From the NCBI GenBank assembly GCA_031310005.1, contig CM062388.1, forward strand, positions 186,001 to 250,000: a stretch of DNA of 64,000 nucleotides, in the 5' to 3' direction. The DNA is from Dactylellina haptotyla. Lineage: Eukaryota; Ascomycota; Orbiliomycetes; Orbiliales; Orbiliaceae. Position numbers and translations under genes: made by a program. Shown here piece by piece: positions 33,494 through 45,630 of this stretch (the stretch's first letter is position 1; every line of letters begins with the position of its first letter). Below the pieces are notes generated by a model. It was not told the origin of the DNA. It was given only the letters and a program-made list of their open reading frames with translations, and made no database searches.

Positions 33494-34764
33494 ATGGTTA
33501 ACAAGGATTCAAAATTGTTATGGCTGGGAGCCTTTGTATTCGCAATTATATTTCGCGTGATACAGGCTGAAGATTTGCTATTTCACACCGACTATACTGG
33601 CTTTGAGGATTCTGTTGCAGGAAAACTCAACCTATCATACAAAATTGTCAATGCCTCGGAATGGGCCAAGATGAGCACGAAAGATTTCTCGAAATATAAA
33701 GCAATAATAATAGGAGATCCGATATTAGACGATCCGAATGGCTTGGCTGCTCTTGAACGAAACCGGAAAAACTGGACAGCAGCAGTAACGGGAAATATAA
33801 TACTGATAGGTAAACATTATTGCGCTCTGCGAATAATATATGAATCCAAGGTCAGATTTAATGTTTTATCTCAGGAACCGATACATCAAACCACTATTAC
33901 GACGCCATGCCGCTCATGCAAGACGGAATTACCTTCGCAGCTGGAGGAAATGGCACGGGCCTCTATATGTCCCTTAGCAAATACTTCGGAGGCGAAACTG
34001 TTTCGACCGTGAAGGCGCTGGATCCCTTCGGAATATTTCTTCTTGGAGGTGGCCCACTCAACAAAGCCAGCTCCAACGGTGCCGATAGCGGCGAAAGTTG
34101 CTGGGATGAGATCCATATTGTCTCGAAACACAGACTTATGACGAGAATTGGCGACGAAAACCTTAGTAACTGGTCGTGTTCGGTGCACGAAGTCTTCTAT
34201 GAATATCCGCAAGCCAATCCCGACTTCTTTCTACCAATAGCCATTGTGGAAGGTGTCACAGTACGTGATACCCCTACCTTTGCGGATGGGACATCGGGTA
34301 CACCATACATAATTGGTAGAAGTCCCCAACTTACTCCTGTTTCTGCAACTGCGAAGACTTCTGGGAACTCAACGCAGGAGCCATCGAATACTGGACGTGT
34401 TGTTGGTATAGCAGTGGGATGCGGCCTAGGAGCAATAGTTGTCATTGCTCTACTCGTGTTTCTATTCTTCAGAAAACGAAAGTCGGCGCATAAATCCAAA
34501 CATTTCGAACTGGGTGGTCAGGAGATCTTCAAGTGGAATTATTGGAGAAGAGCTGAGTTGCCAGTGTTAGAACCACCGGTGGAGATAGCAGGATCAGATC
34601 AAAAACACCCGGTAGAAATGGCAGCTGCGAGTGAGAACGCCAATGACCCCGTTGTAGAATTAGATGGGACAGAACTCAAGGGCTCTGAAGAATCTCAGAG
34701 GACCTCGACGCAGATCGTAGAAAAAAATACGGAAGGAGTAAAATCAACTCCCAAACAATTATAG
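33494..34764 (+). CDS. Type I membrane protein with secreted globular ectodomain, 401 aa
   Basis: The N-terminus is a signal peptide (LLWLGAFVFAIIFRVIQA, cleavage near residue 25). Exon 1 (33494-33809) and exon 2 (33875-34764) join in phase 1 through a GTAAAC donor and CTCAG acceptor. The ectodomain (about 26-250) has an alternating strand/helix pattern with KYKAIIIGDP, a junction-spanning IILIGTDTSNHYYDA, and GITFAAGGNGTGLYMSLSKY. A later NLSNWSCSVHEVF follows. I recall similar segments from uncharacterised secreted proteins of fungi and bacteria, possibly amidotransferase-like in fold, but no function is established. A Ser/Thr-rich stalk leads to a transmembrane helix (281-304, VVGIAVGCGLGAIVVIALLV) with stop-transfer RKRK. 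An acidic tail of about 95 residues follows. Several NxS/T sites fit glycosylation. Confidence 0.82.
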
Positions 34765-37752
34765 CGCGGAGTAAAATCAATGGACAGACACGCCTACATG
34801 TGGGAAATGACATATTTGTTTCCCAGGATATAGAAACTTATATCTGTAGTCTCACCGACCTTTGACCGCTGGGATACATATTATATTATTCATGCGATTC
34901 GCTCACACATGCGTGTCAAAGAAGAATAGATCGTGATGCAGCCGAGGTTATCGTATATATTCAAGAGAAACAGGTAATCGGAAGAGCCCTCGAGCCGTTG
35001 ATAGTAATATGGATTACTGCAATGTTAGACCGTCGGACATGAGCGAGTTGGCGAGGAGACGTCTTTATCAAGATTCTCACTCGAGCTTACGTGTAGATAG
35101 CCGTCGGAGAGACCAAGAATCTTGAAGTAAAATTAAACCTATATTAACTAATTATATAGACACTCATCGACTGGCGCAGCTTCAAATTCTGCTTTCTCAT
35201 GCCGCCTGCTCATCTTGCAGGTTTCCTCTCCTTATCCATGAAAGCACCGCCTCTCGGATCGCTCAGCGTCTATCAGTAAGCTCTCTTATTAACCTGCCGA
35301 GAAACAACGGGAAGCTCGATGCCCGCTTGTGCTTGTTGAGCCGAGCGAGATGAGTAACCAGCGAAGATGGCCTACACCTACCGGGAATTGTTGCTCTAGA
35401 AAAATCTTAATATCGGAGGTATAGTCAGCATTGCATTAACTAGCATACTAGATCTTGGCACGATCCGACACGAATTTTGGGTAGGGAATGCAAATACGTA
35501 GGCGACAACATGGCAATTTTAACCTATTTTAATTATATCAATTCCTCCGTTCAATCTTCGAGACAGAGCGGGAAAATTTTAGATCACCTATCAATAGTAC
35601 CATAGTCACGGCCTATATTGACGCTCAATGAGCTTTATAGCATTTAATAATCCGAGGTCTGAAGGGAATAACTCAAATTCGGATATCGCTGTGTTGTGCT
35701 GACCTCGTCCACCTTTTAGGAGTGAAGCGAAACGGTGCCTTGCATGAATCTGAAACCGCATCTTCACCAAAATGGAACAGGTCGATGGAGAACCCGTAGG
35801 TCCCAGCTTCTATATTTTCTCTAGAGGGATACAATTTGCGGGCTAGCTGGAAAATCTTGCAGACTCTCAAACGAAATTCTGGCGGATCCGACAGGAGCCA
35901 CGGTCATTCTGCGTTCGAAACCCCTCCCAAGTTTTTGGACGAGGAACTCGTGAGGAAAGTTTTGTCCGGCACTGTTGCAGTAGTGTCACCAGATAACCTA
36001 AGAACAGCCGTAGATGCAAGCAGTAAATACAGGAGGCCGGGTTTGGGCCCTCGCATATTGCAACCACTCGTCGATGCACAGATTCTGCGAGTCGCATAAG
36101 CTTAAGCTTTCGAAACGAAAGCATGCTTGGCCACCTGTCAGATAATTTGCTTCGTGATATGAAATCCGACCATAAGTTTCGCCGCCATGTCACTACAAAA
36201 TTTACAACTGATTGAGGGGTGTTGATACCAATGCCCAAAGTTCGCGAATCCCAACCGCCCTGACCAGGTGCTGGTAGAGTTGGGTGGAGACGAGCCCATA
36301 TTTTCCAGCATTAACTATTCATAGAACTGTCAGCATATCCAATCAGACGACTTTCAAAAGCCTTTCTGATGCACAACTATATAGTTGATCATATATTGAG
36401 GATCTGTCTTTTTAAAACTCAATGATTGATTTTCGAGCAGGTTCGTCATCAATCAGCCCGCAGCTCGGCAGGGGTTTCTCTCTCCCCCTTCCGCGGTTGG
36501 CTGTGGTGTGCAATAGTGCTTTGCAGTGTGAGGTCGCGAACGGCCACCATGTGCACCACCAAGGATCGTCAGCGCTGCAACAGCTCGCGCCTCACCCTAT
36601 TAGCAGCCAACCCACTAGGAAAAAACATATATCACTAAAAGACATTTCCAAGGAACGGAAAATATCTACTACTTATGACAACCTGGTACAGCAAAAAAGG
36701 CTGCGCTGTTACCAAAATGGAACAACAAGGGGCGACCTGTCATGGTAAAATGCAAGACACAACGCCTCCTTCTTCTAGGCGAGGAGGTATCATGCAGGGC
36801 CGCATACTGGTCAGGTTATATGGCCCTCCGCTCACACCTGTGCCTTAAAGCGGGAGGGCCAGTGTCCGGTTTCCTTTTTTTCCTTTTTCTTTTTTTTTGG
36901 ATTTGCTGCAATATTCAGAAAAGAACCTTGACAATACATGCTGCAAAGAACCCTACCATTGGGCTACCGTAGAAGTTTTGGGGTATGCATGATGCATATC
37001 ATCTATCAATATTGGGACACTGCGGCCTTGGGTGAACAGTTAAATCATAGCATCATGCACAAATGTTCCCAGCACCTAGCAACTAGCAGTATTCCTTAAG
37101 AAGGAGGGCAAGAAACGGAAAAAACCGATTCACTGGTTGGCAGTTGGTTTTCTTTTTCCTACGATCTCATCGATATTCTCGAATGGAGAGCCTTATTCGA
37201 AACCTTTAAGATATTAGGTCCGCCCACCTACGCACATAAGATCGACTTTTGGACTCTTCCAATTTTTTGGTGCATAGACTTCGGTAACACGGCTTTCAGT
37301 AACAGACTCACTCCTGTCTAATACAGTCTGTATATATCGACCGAGATCCCGCCAGCCCTTTTTCTTTCATCCTTTCACTCTCGACTCCTCCTTACCCGGT
37401 TTCTAAGAAAGACTTTTTATAAGCGATCCTCAAACGGGACTAAATCATCGGCGGCCGACGTATGCGCACAGGCAATGCAGGTTGCCGCTCAAAATCTTTA
37501 CCGCTAGGACAGTCTCAGTTCGGTGCCAATCCAATATATACCTTCCCTGCGACTCAGACCCGTGGTTTCTATTTTTCGGAGTCAACCTCGACCACAGCAA
37601 TATCTTGTCAAATATTGTCTTAAAATTGCAAATCTGTGGTGAAAGCGTTCAACTTTATACGCTCGCTCCTGCCGCTTGCACCAGCCCTCCTACTAGATTG
37701 ATATTCATCAACAGGTTTGGCTTGTTAGGAGATTGGTGGATATGCATTAACC
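34765..37752. other. Intergenic region with no supported gene
   Basis: About 3 kb. Short overlapping frames occur on both strands without splice-consistent extension. A long pyrimidine tract lies at about 36870-36900. The last about 400 bp (37350-37752) include a TATATAT element near 37330, a CT-rich leader, and possibly an unresolved 5' exon of the following gene. Confidence 0.45.
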
Positions 37753-39114
37753 ATGTTGCTACAAGTCGAAAAAGGAAAGGCGAGGGGGGTGGAGGAGGGC
37801 GCATATATACAACAGCGCCAACACAGAAGAAAGAGTCCGACTATAACCTCCTCTGGCCCTCTCTTGCATCCCAGACAGGAGGCCACGCCTGTCCCTCTTT
37901 TCCCAGACCCTGTAAACGGCGGCGGAATCCTAATTGTGCCTGGTTCCACGGTTACTGAATCTACTACTACATACACAAACCCCGGGTACATGATATTACA
38001 GCAGTGGACCACGATTGTTGTATCTGGTACTACCACTGTCAAAAGCCAAATCACATATGCGGAACTCGGACCCTCGGGGATTCCGCAACGACCTAACGGC
38101 TCTCCAAATAACAATGATTCTAACTTCACTGGTCTCATAACCGACAGTGTACCAACCATATCTCCGACCCTACTACCAACAATGTCAAGTAGAACACCCA
38201 CTCCGCGCCCGACGTCGGGTGGGCTTTCTAAGAATAACGAAGAATCCGGCCAGACAGTCAGCCCTACGTTGATCTTTGTCGTAGTGCTAGTAATAGTCCT
38301 AGGAGCACTGCTATCCACGGTTAGCATTATCCTATATCGTCGGTCTAAAAGGCGTAAACAGGAGCGATATGGGACGGACAGAGAAAACCATTCACCTGAG
38401 AAAGACAGTATAGTTCGTCCTTATGCGCCAACGCCTAGCAGTCGCCGAACCGATTCTCCACTTCCTCCCCCACCTCCAATATCTCCCGTGACAGACAGGC
38501 CCGTGTCAGCATCGACGCGAAAACAGAGCGCATTACTACCTTCACCGATGACCGAATTTCAAAGCTATCCAAACTTCCCGGCCCCGCCAGTCGTACCTCA
38601 TAGAAACCCGCGATGGACCCTCGTTCTACCTACTCCGCCACTACCAGCTGCCTCCGGGCCCTTAGATACTAGCAAGCCATCAGTAGCTTCGAGCAGTAAT
38701 AGAACTGCGCGCTCACGGGTAGACACGAATGCCTCCACCGTCACCCTCGAAACGCATCGTGTCATCCATCGAACATCACCTGCCACCCTTTCACCTCTGT
38801 CGAGGCATAAGAGTTTTGTCAGTATGGAATCTGCTATTGACCCGGATCTCAGCTTCGGTGTTAATGGTTCCAGATTGTCGACGCAGTTCGGAGACGGCAC
38901 AGATGACCCACCTGAAGGGTTTACATATTGGGCTGACTACGACTTTTCAAAGAAGCCATATAACTCTAGGAAAAGTATCCATGATTCGCCTAGTATGATG
39001 AGCCCTCGGTTGAGTCCTCTAGGTGAGAACTCAATGTGGGAGGAAGCCTTGATGGACGTAAATTTAGAAGGTGTATCTCCAACAGATTCAGGTGGAAGCG
39101 TCAAAGCCCAATAA
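37753..39114 (+). CDS. Ser/Thr-rich single-pass membrane protein, up to 453 aa (5' end uncertain)
   Basis: The frame from ATG 37753 has no signal peptide, and its first 40 residues are basic. The sequence LLHPRQ at 37-42 looks like the mature start after a Kex2-like site, so the real start with a signal peptide may be an upstream exon spliced near 37880. The ectodomain (43-165) is Thr/Ser/Pro-rich and contains GSTVTESTTTYTNPGYM and TTIVVSGTTTVKSQITYAEL, consistent with O-mannosylated stalks of fungal surface sensors. The transmembrane helix is at about 172-195 (TLIFVVVLVIVLGALLSTVS), followed by RRSKRRKQ. The cytosolic tail (about 250 residues) is Ser/Pro-rich with a PLPPPPPI motif that could bind SH3/WW/EVH1 domains. 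The C-terminus has no recognisable enzyme domain. I cannot name the family. It could be a cell-wall sensor or adhesin-like protein. Confidence 0.7.
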   Translation: MLLQVEKGKARGVEEGAYIQQRQHRRKSPTITSSGPLLHPRQEATPVPLFPDPVNGGGILIVPGSTVTESTTTYTNPGYMILQQWTTIVVSGTTTVKSQITYAELGPSGIPQRPNGSPNNNDSNFTGLITDSVPTISPTLLPTMSSRTPTPRPTSGGLSKNNEESGQTVSPTLIFVVVLVIVLGALLSTVSIILYRRSKRRKQERYGTDRENHSPEKDSIVRPYAPTPSSRRTDSPLPPPPPISPVTDRPVSASTRKQSALLPSPMTEFQSYPNFPAPPVVPHRNPRWTLVLPTPPLPAASGPLDTSKPSVASSSNRTARSRVDTNASTVTLETHRVIHRTSPATLSPLSRHKSFVSMESAIDPDLSFGVNGSRLSTQFGDGTDDPPEGFTYWADYDFSKKPYNSRKSIHDSPSMMSPRLSPLGENSMWEEALMDVNLEGVSPTDSGGSVKAQ

Positions 39115-39662
39115 AGAGACGACTTTAGAAGGCTTCAAAATCATTCTTGGAGCTTTCACAAATCAACACACATTTATAAATTTAGGAGCATCGAAAGGCG
39201 TTGTTGCCATTATTCCTTTTAACTTTCCTTACATTTCTTTTCCTTTTTTATGGTTTAACGGATATACAGGGGATATGGGTGGGGTTTGGTCATAGTATAA
39301 TTTTCATTTTTTCCCTTTTCGCATATTGGGTTACATTTTTTGGGGTCTATCCGATTGGTACATTTCCTTCGTTCGATACCAGCTACAGCATTCGGCATTT
39401 ACCACTAAGCGGCGTTTCTTTGCTATTCAGCTATACCAATGCATTCTTTAAGTCACCTTCACAATCCTGCATATTTTTACTATCGGCTTGGACAGCTCAA
39501 GGCCGTATCACTTGGCTGCATCCTGTCCAAATTATTAAGTTTGAGTCAGCTAGCGGGCCCGCTTCCAGCTCGCAACAAGTTTTTGGTTACTTTGTACATA
39601 CTAGCAGCTTATATTAACAATGCTTGAATATTCAAGTGCAATATGTACGAAAAAAATATACC

Positions 39663-40921
39663 TCAATTATTAAATGGACCGAAACACTGCGGAAAAATCC
39701 AGCCCCGAGGGCGATAGCCACTTTGACGGTAGACGCCTTTTATATATATGCTAAATTTGATTTTGGAATACACACCGACGATAACCAGGTCTAATGTAAG
39801 GAAAATCCCGTAAAACCAAGTAAGTATAAGGTACAACCATTGGAAACAACCCAGACTACATTGAAGTGGATACTCCATGTCCTCGAGGTTGAACTGCGAC
39901 TGGGGCTCTCCCAGCACCAGCCCACAACTCCACAATTCATCTATTCGTAGCATCGGCAGACGAACGAATGTGGCAAATTCATCCAGTGGCGTTTCCGAAA
40001 GCCAGGTCTCGAGGTGTCGAGATTTCGTATTAGCTTCCCCCCTTTCCAGTTGTTTATTATTGATAGTGCCAGCGAGATATAGTGTGGCAAAACATTAACT
40101 GTCAGATGTCCAACCGTCAAACCTCGACTAGCCTCCCAGGATTTGCAACATGTAACTTGTACATACGTTTATCATACGATAGCTCGACCAGTAATTTGGC
40201 ACTTGCGCACTCTACACCCGCAAACGGTGAAAACTGAAGCCCTGGGCTGAACATTCCAGGTTTGTGCCCACCCTTAAAAGAAAAATTCCCTGGTCGGGTT
40301 GATATCAGAAACTAACTATAGCTATAACAGTTCGTCTCACTAACCTTGAAGATCGCGAGCTTGTGACAAAAAAACCAGGCCAATTGCTCGCCCGCAGAAG
40401 CAAGGTGTGATTCGAGCTAGCGACTACTTCGCGCGACCGCGTCCAGGGGAAGCCAAAAGCCAGAGGACCGGGCCACGGAATAGCGAACCTAACTTGGTTC
40501 TCTTGGTTGTAGTGGCTTGAAAGTGGCTTTCACCTCGATATCCGACAGGTTCCAGCTTCGTCAAACCCTTGCGAGACTACTAACGTTATCCCCAAACGGA
40601 CTGATCATTACTGGGGTGTTGTTTGGTGAGTGGGTGCGCGGTGTGGTGTTAAAAATGAGGAGATTAGTATTCCCCACGCTTTGAGTTTCTTGCCCATTTC
40701 GTGCCAAAAAACACGAGCGCAAATCCCCAACTCTGCAAAACCGAGTCCCGTTTCCGAAGGCGCGAGGGAGTGGGGTCCGCGGCGGTGCTCTCGATAAAAG
40801 TTACACTAAAACACTGGCCGGCGGGCACCCACCATACATTTTCATATAGATTGACTCGCTGGCCATGGAATTTTCGCCGTGGTTGTACCACATCTGCGTC
40901 TGTCCACAGGGGAGATCCCAA
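39663..40921 (-). other. Weak minus-strand gene candidate, exon chain incomplete
   Basis: Several minus-strand segments look protein-coding and are flanked by usable splice sites. One lies at 40921-40664 (contains VWWVPAGQCFSVTFIE). Another, at about 40310-40170, contains GMFSPGLQFSPFAGVECASA and ends at a GTATGT donor. A third, at about 40060-39663, contains LSETPLDEFATFVRLPMLRI and a hydrophobic stretch LYLILTWFYGIFLTLDLVIV. I could not join all three in one consistent frame. They may be an undetected gene, an eroded gene or chance open frames. Confidence 0.22.
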
Positions 40922-42879
40922 TCGCTATGGCTGGTACATCCGCTCGTAGGCGGTGTTCAAGGTCATGTTATCTATCGCTGCTGGAGAGGCTATCCCTGCC
41001 CGCACCAATACATATGCGCATGTGCCAAATTGTGGATATATTATGAGACAGACACGATGTCCATCAATCAGGATATTTTTTTTGAAAAGTAAGAATGATC
41101 ATAAGGTCAGTGCCGGTGTTATCTAGGATATGTGCCGGTGTTCCTTGGATATAATTTGGCTTTTTCACAGGGTTATACCGACACAAACGGTATAAAATCT
41201 ACAAACATTACGTATACGTGTCGAGCCATATTGAACACAATTGGCGCATCGATGCATCTATCAATCAAAAGCTAGCAAAACATTTAACACACTGAATTGA
41301 ACGCATGGATTCGGAATAGCCTCAATTGATCATTTTGTCCCACTTAATCGGACCTAACCGTGTGTTTCGGAAATTTCCTAGGTCTTCTTTTATCATATAC
41401 CGCGCACATGTATACAACAATGTTCTATTGCCCCGTGTCGAACTCCCTCCGTACGGCCTTTATGCGGTAAAACTGTGGAGCGATATTCGCACAGCTTACC
41501 CAAAGCCCATCAAAATGGGCTCTCATAATGATGTGATGCGGCAGATCCACTTACCCTATGCACTCAAAAAGTGACGGAAATAGGGGGCATGTGCAAGCTT
41601 CTACTTTTCGCCCAGCAGAGAACGAACGTGGGGCACCCTATCAAGGGCTAAGTGACCCCAACCTTGTCCCATATGCAGGTACCAACATTCCCGTGTTGCT
41701 GTTCGGCTAAATGCCAATTTCCACACTGTGAAATTCTCTTAATTTTTATTTCGTGCCCTCACACTGCAGAAACGCGGGCGTTTGGAATGGATGTCGATGG
41801 ATAGATAATAATTAAAAACCCCAAATGAAGTCGATGAGGAGATGAATATTAATCCCCACAGCGTGTATAACTTCGAGCGTAAGACAATGTTTCAGGGCCC
41901 GAAAGTCCGGCTGTTGGATGATTTTTCTCACTAAACATGTGGCCCTGATGGGAATTTCACTTGTGGCATCCCGAAAGAAGAAGCTTTGACCATTCGTGGG
42001 AACCGAGGAAGCGAATCCTATAATATCGCGGATCATAAATGTATAAGATCGCTTGGTGGGAACAGCTAACGGTCCAGTCGGCGACCGAGGCGCTTTCCGT
42101 GCATTATTTCACCGCTAGAGACGAGGGGCGGGAAATACTGCAAAGAGGAAAGTGGAGGGTCGAGTGAGCGGATTATACCAGTAGCCTGGACATTCAACGT
42201 CTCACGTTCGAATGAAGAAATGAATAGGCGAAGAGTCATATTTCACTATCTTCTCTTATTTTCTTTCTGGTTGTCAAATACTTTCCCATTGTACCGGTAA
42301 TTGGATCGCCGGAGCGGGTTTTTTTTGTTACCTGCTGTTTTTTCTCTCGTTTATTCGAGACTACTGTTAACAGGCGGTACCAGTTTTGCGGAACAAAATA
42401 GCCTTTGAGCATGGGACGGAAATGTAATCTTCGCGGCCCCCCAATTGAAATTGAGTCAAGCGGTAAAATGTTTCGGTAAGTTTACCGGCAAGAGGCAAGT
42501 CCCATAATATAGAAAGATAACAGATATTGGACACCAGCTCGCCGATGGAATCTGCCATATCGATGACGACGATAGCGGGGTTCACTCATTTATATATTTT
42601 TTTAGCTGTTGCATATTGTTCCTTCGATGCCATCAAGTCCATTCGATTGAAACCCTTTGAGGGAGAGATTATCAGACAGAAACCAATACAGAAGCGGCAA
42701 TTTCCGTTCCATTCTTTAGCTCGTTTTAGCCGAAAAGGTTTCGTACGGGAAATCTTTACAGCGCGAATAAAAAGTACTGTTTGTAATCATTGCTGGGCTA
42801 CGTGGTTTGCGGTATAGTCTACTCTCATAATGGAGCCATTCTCGCGGAAATTGAGTTTTTACTCCCACCCTCGTTTCTT

Positions 42880-43325
42880 TCAAGTTAGCGCACTGACGAG
42901 GCCTTCCATTTGACCTTCTGGAATAACGGAAAATTCTGGGCTATCCAAATTCCGGCGTGGCCGTGAGACATAGACGGGTAGTCGAGGGGAGGGGGCGGGG
43001 TCCCAGGTATTCGTATTTTGAATGGCAGTTTCCTCATCGGATATCAGGCTGTAGCGTCGCTCTGGAGGGACAATTAATTCTTGGATTGATTGCAGGCTCA
43101 GTGATTGGGTGTGACGTTTTAAGGAGGATGATACGGCCAGACCTTGTGCGCTTGGTCCCTCGGGATCGAAAACCGAAATGAACGATCTCTCGTCCGATCT
43201 CATGGTTCTCAGGTTTTGAATGACGAGATACCTCGGAAAGGGAGTTTCCAGCAAATAAGGTGCGGCAAAGGGGATAAATGGTACCAAGAACCAGGAGAAA
43301 GATTGACAGCCAGCGGGGTACCCGT
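42880..43325 (-). other. Weak minus-strand open frame, possible terminal exon
   Basis: A frame of about 145 codons with no clear ATG start ends at TGA/TAG near 42880. It begins with an aromatic/hydrophobic segment (SFSWFLVPFIPFAAPYLLE) and continues as a Ser/Pro/Arg-rich region (SLSLQSIQELIVPPERRYSL). That would fit a membrane protein's last helix and tail. A competing frame over the same bases also gives a hydrophobic helix. No family is recognised. Confidence 0.22.
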
Positions 43326-43394
43326 GTATTGGAGGCTCGAGAGTTCTCGAGTGGGAGGGAAGTTACCGTAGGTGCCAGTGTCAGATTGATTGGT

Positions 43395-43420
43395 CATTTA
43401 CCATTTACCATTTACCATTT
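43395..43420. repeat. CATTTAC heptamer tandem repeat
   Basis: Three full CATTTAC units and a partial fourth lie in tandem in a noncoding interval. Confidence 0.85.
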
Positions 43421-45630
43421 TGGTCTTTTTATGTTCGAAGGAACGAAAGCTTAATGTCTGAGTCGTCGAGTGTGAAAATGGTCGAGCGTTGTACTTTCTA
43501 TCAAGGTTTCGTCAGGGTTTCGTCAAGGCTCGTGGACCCGAGCCGATATCTTGTGTTGCTGTTGCCATTTGACATGCAGCCGACGGAGCTATCTCCACGT
43601 GATAGAAGGCATAGCTACTTTTCAGACTGGGAACTCGAGAGTTTTCATAGATTTTACGGTCAGACACGACGTTTCAGAAAGTCCCTCGAGCGAGCCTAGC
43701 TGGGGCTATCGTGTACAAAGTATGTGAATCCCGTCTACAGTCGTGGAACCAAGAAGGTCATAGGGTATCTTGGAAGGTCGTGCGCTGCATAACGAGGCTG
43801 GACAACATCCACTAGCGAGCGACTATCTAAACCATTGCCCATGGGACCGAGTCCCACATCGATCGCGAGGTAGGAATAAGGGTCCGTAGAAAAAGGAGAG
43901 CGGAGTGCTGACCTACCGGAAAGTTGTCAAACCGCGGTCTCGTCGGAATCCCTGGACCCTGTCATGAAGGTGGGTTGACTGACATGTTGTCGTGTCGAAC
44001 GAGAGGCAAGGGAGGAAAAGGAAACCATTGAACGAGAAACAAAGAGAGAAAAAGAAAAATGTACAGGACGTGTGGTTATCGACAGAAATTGACATAGTCT
44101 TCGTTTTGCTCATATCATCCCCTCCCCAGCTCCAGCCGTCACTTGAGCAATGTGGCCGACGCTTCCTTTTTCCGGACTCAGATTGTTTTACGAGAAAGAC
44201 GGTCAGTCAAACCCCTATTTCATAGCGAGCGTGGCAATTACCCTTACTTCTTAACCGTACCAAAACACCGGAAATGCGAGACCCGTTGTGGATTGTCCAT
44301 TTGTGAAGCAAAATATGCACCAATGGAATGGAGCCATCGTGAACATGACCGTGATTCCGCGACGGGAGAAGGGAAGTTACGGTTGGACATGACGAGAAGT
44401 TCCGGCTTTTCCTTCTCCTTGTTGTTGCTTATTGTCTTCCTACTTGAGGCAAAACGAACAAAAACTGATATTCAGATTTGATGAACCTCAAATTTGATAT
44501 GGGAATTGCGCACATAGTTGAGGCCATTGTGATTCCATCCCACATATGCGACGAAACGAGTTCAGGCATCTGCACTGTGACTAAGCGGTATCAAAATATC
44601 TGCAGGTGTCGTCTGGGCTTTTAGCAGGCCGCAGATAATGGATGGACAGGCTCGCGTTGTCGTATCTGAGCGAGGGTGAGCTAAATTCCCTTCCGCTAAG
44701 AAAGCCCAAAGGGCCTCTTGTCGGGTCGCCTGGTGCTTCTGATCCCTGTAACCACCAAAAAATTCTGTTTTCTGAGTTCCCGACTTGCCAAGCGCATTTT
44801 CTTCAGCATGCTCATCTCATGTCAACTGAGACGTTCGCCCCTATATCAAGCAATTTCGATGAATCTCTCTTTCGCCAAGCCGAGGGTATCAAAATGGAGG
44901 AGAAGAAAAATTTTTGGTGGTAAGCCGTCCCTGGATAGTGGGGACCCGTTTTTTTTTTCTTGTGAACCCACTTCGCAAGCACAAGAGTGGAGCCTGATGG
45001 GGGGCCACCGGAACCTTGCACAAGCACCTCTGCAGCAAGCCCTTCAGTCTCCGCTAAGCCAATTCCATGCAATCAGTTTGCTTGGGCCATGGGCCCGACG
45101 GCTTGACCCTTTTAACGGGTGACATTGGAGGTAGCCCGCTATTTTCTACTTAGCGATTGATCGAGGAAGCTTCGATTGAGCCATAGAAGGTTGTTTCTGT
45201 TTTAAATTTTACAATAGTTGAACTTGTTCGTAAGAGTATCGAAACATTTTAGCTGATCATGCTGTAATGGACTGTCACTTTAGGGCAAATAACAAAGTTG
45301 AGGTCTCAGCATGGACATGTTTTGGGCCGAAGGTCTTAGCTGTTGGGGAGCTGGTATCGGGGCTAGTCAGTTAGCGGCCGTGGCACTTCCAAGTGCAAGC
45401 CATGTAACCGAGCCATTCGGGCGCCCTGGAGAGACATATCTGATCCCTTCAAGTATTCTGGGTGTGAGAATAAGTCGCAGCAAAAAAGGAGCTGGACCTG
45501 GACGCTCACTGCCACCACTGGGATCGAGCCCAGGTGCCGGTGCGACGGCTAGATCGGTACTAAGCTGGATAGAGTCCAGACAAAAGGAGGCCTTGGACCT
45601 CAATCCACACTAGAGCAACTTCGCTATCGA

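Larger units (their letters stand above)
39115..45630. other. Long unassigned interval
   Basis: About 6.5 kb with no firm gene. The first 500 bp are T-rich and read as the 3' UTR of the preceding gene. Two minus-strand candidates, at 39663-40921 and 42880-43325, are listed separately at low confidence. A CATTTAC heptamer repeat lies near 43395-43420. The stretch 44.5-45.6 kb has GC-moderate frames on the plus strand with no recognisable content. Confidence 0.4.

Noticed and set aside
39201-39617. 138-codon hydrophobic plus-strand frame
   Set aside because: T-rich sequence directly after the stop of the 37.8-kb gene. Best explained as 3' UTR.
45311-45613. 100-codon plus-strand frame, and a tRNA-like CTGGGATCGAGCCCAG element within it
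   Set aside because: The frame has no recognisable content. The arm has a six-base loop and no matching acceptor, D or anticodon arms, so it is not a tRNA.
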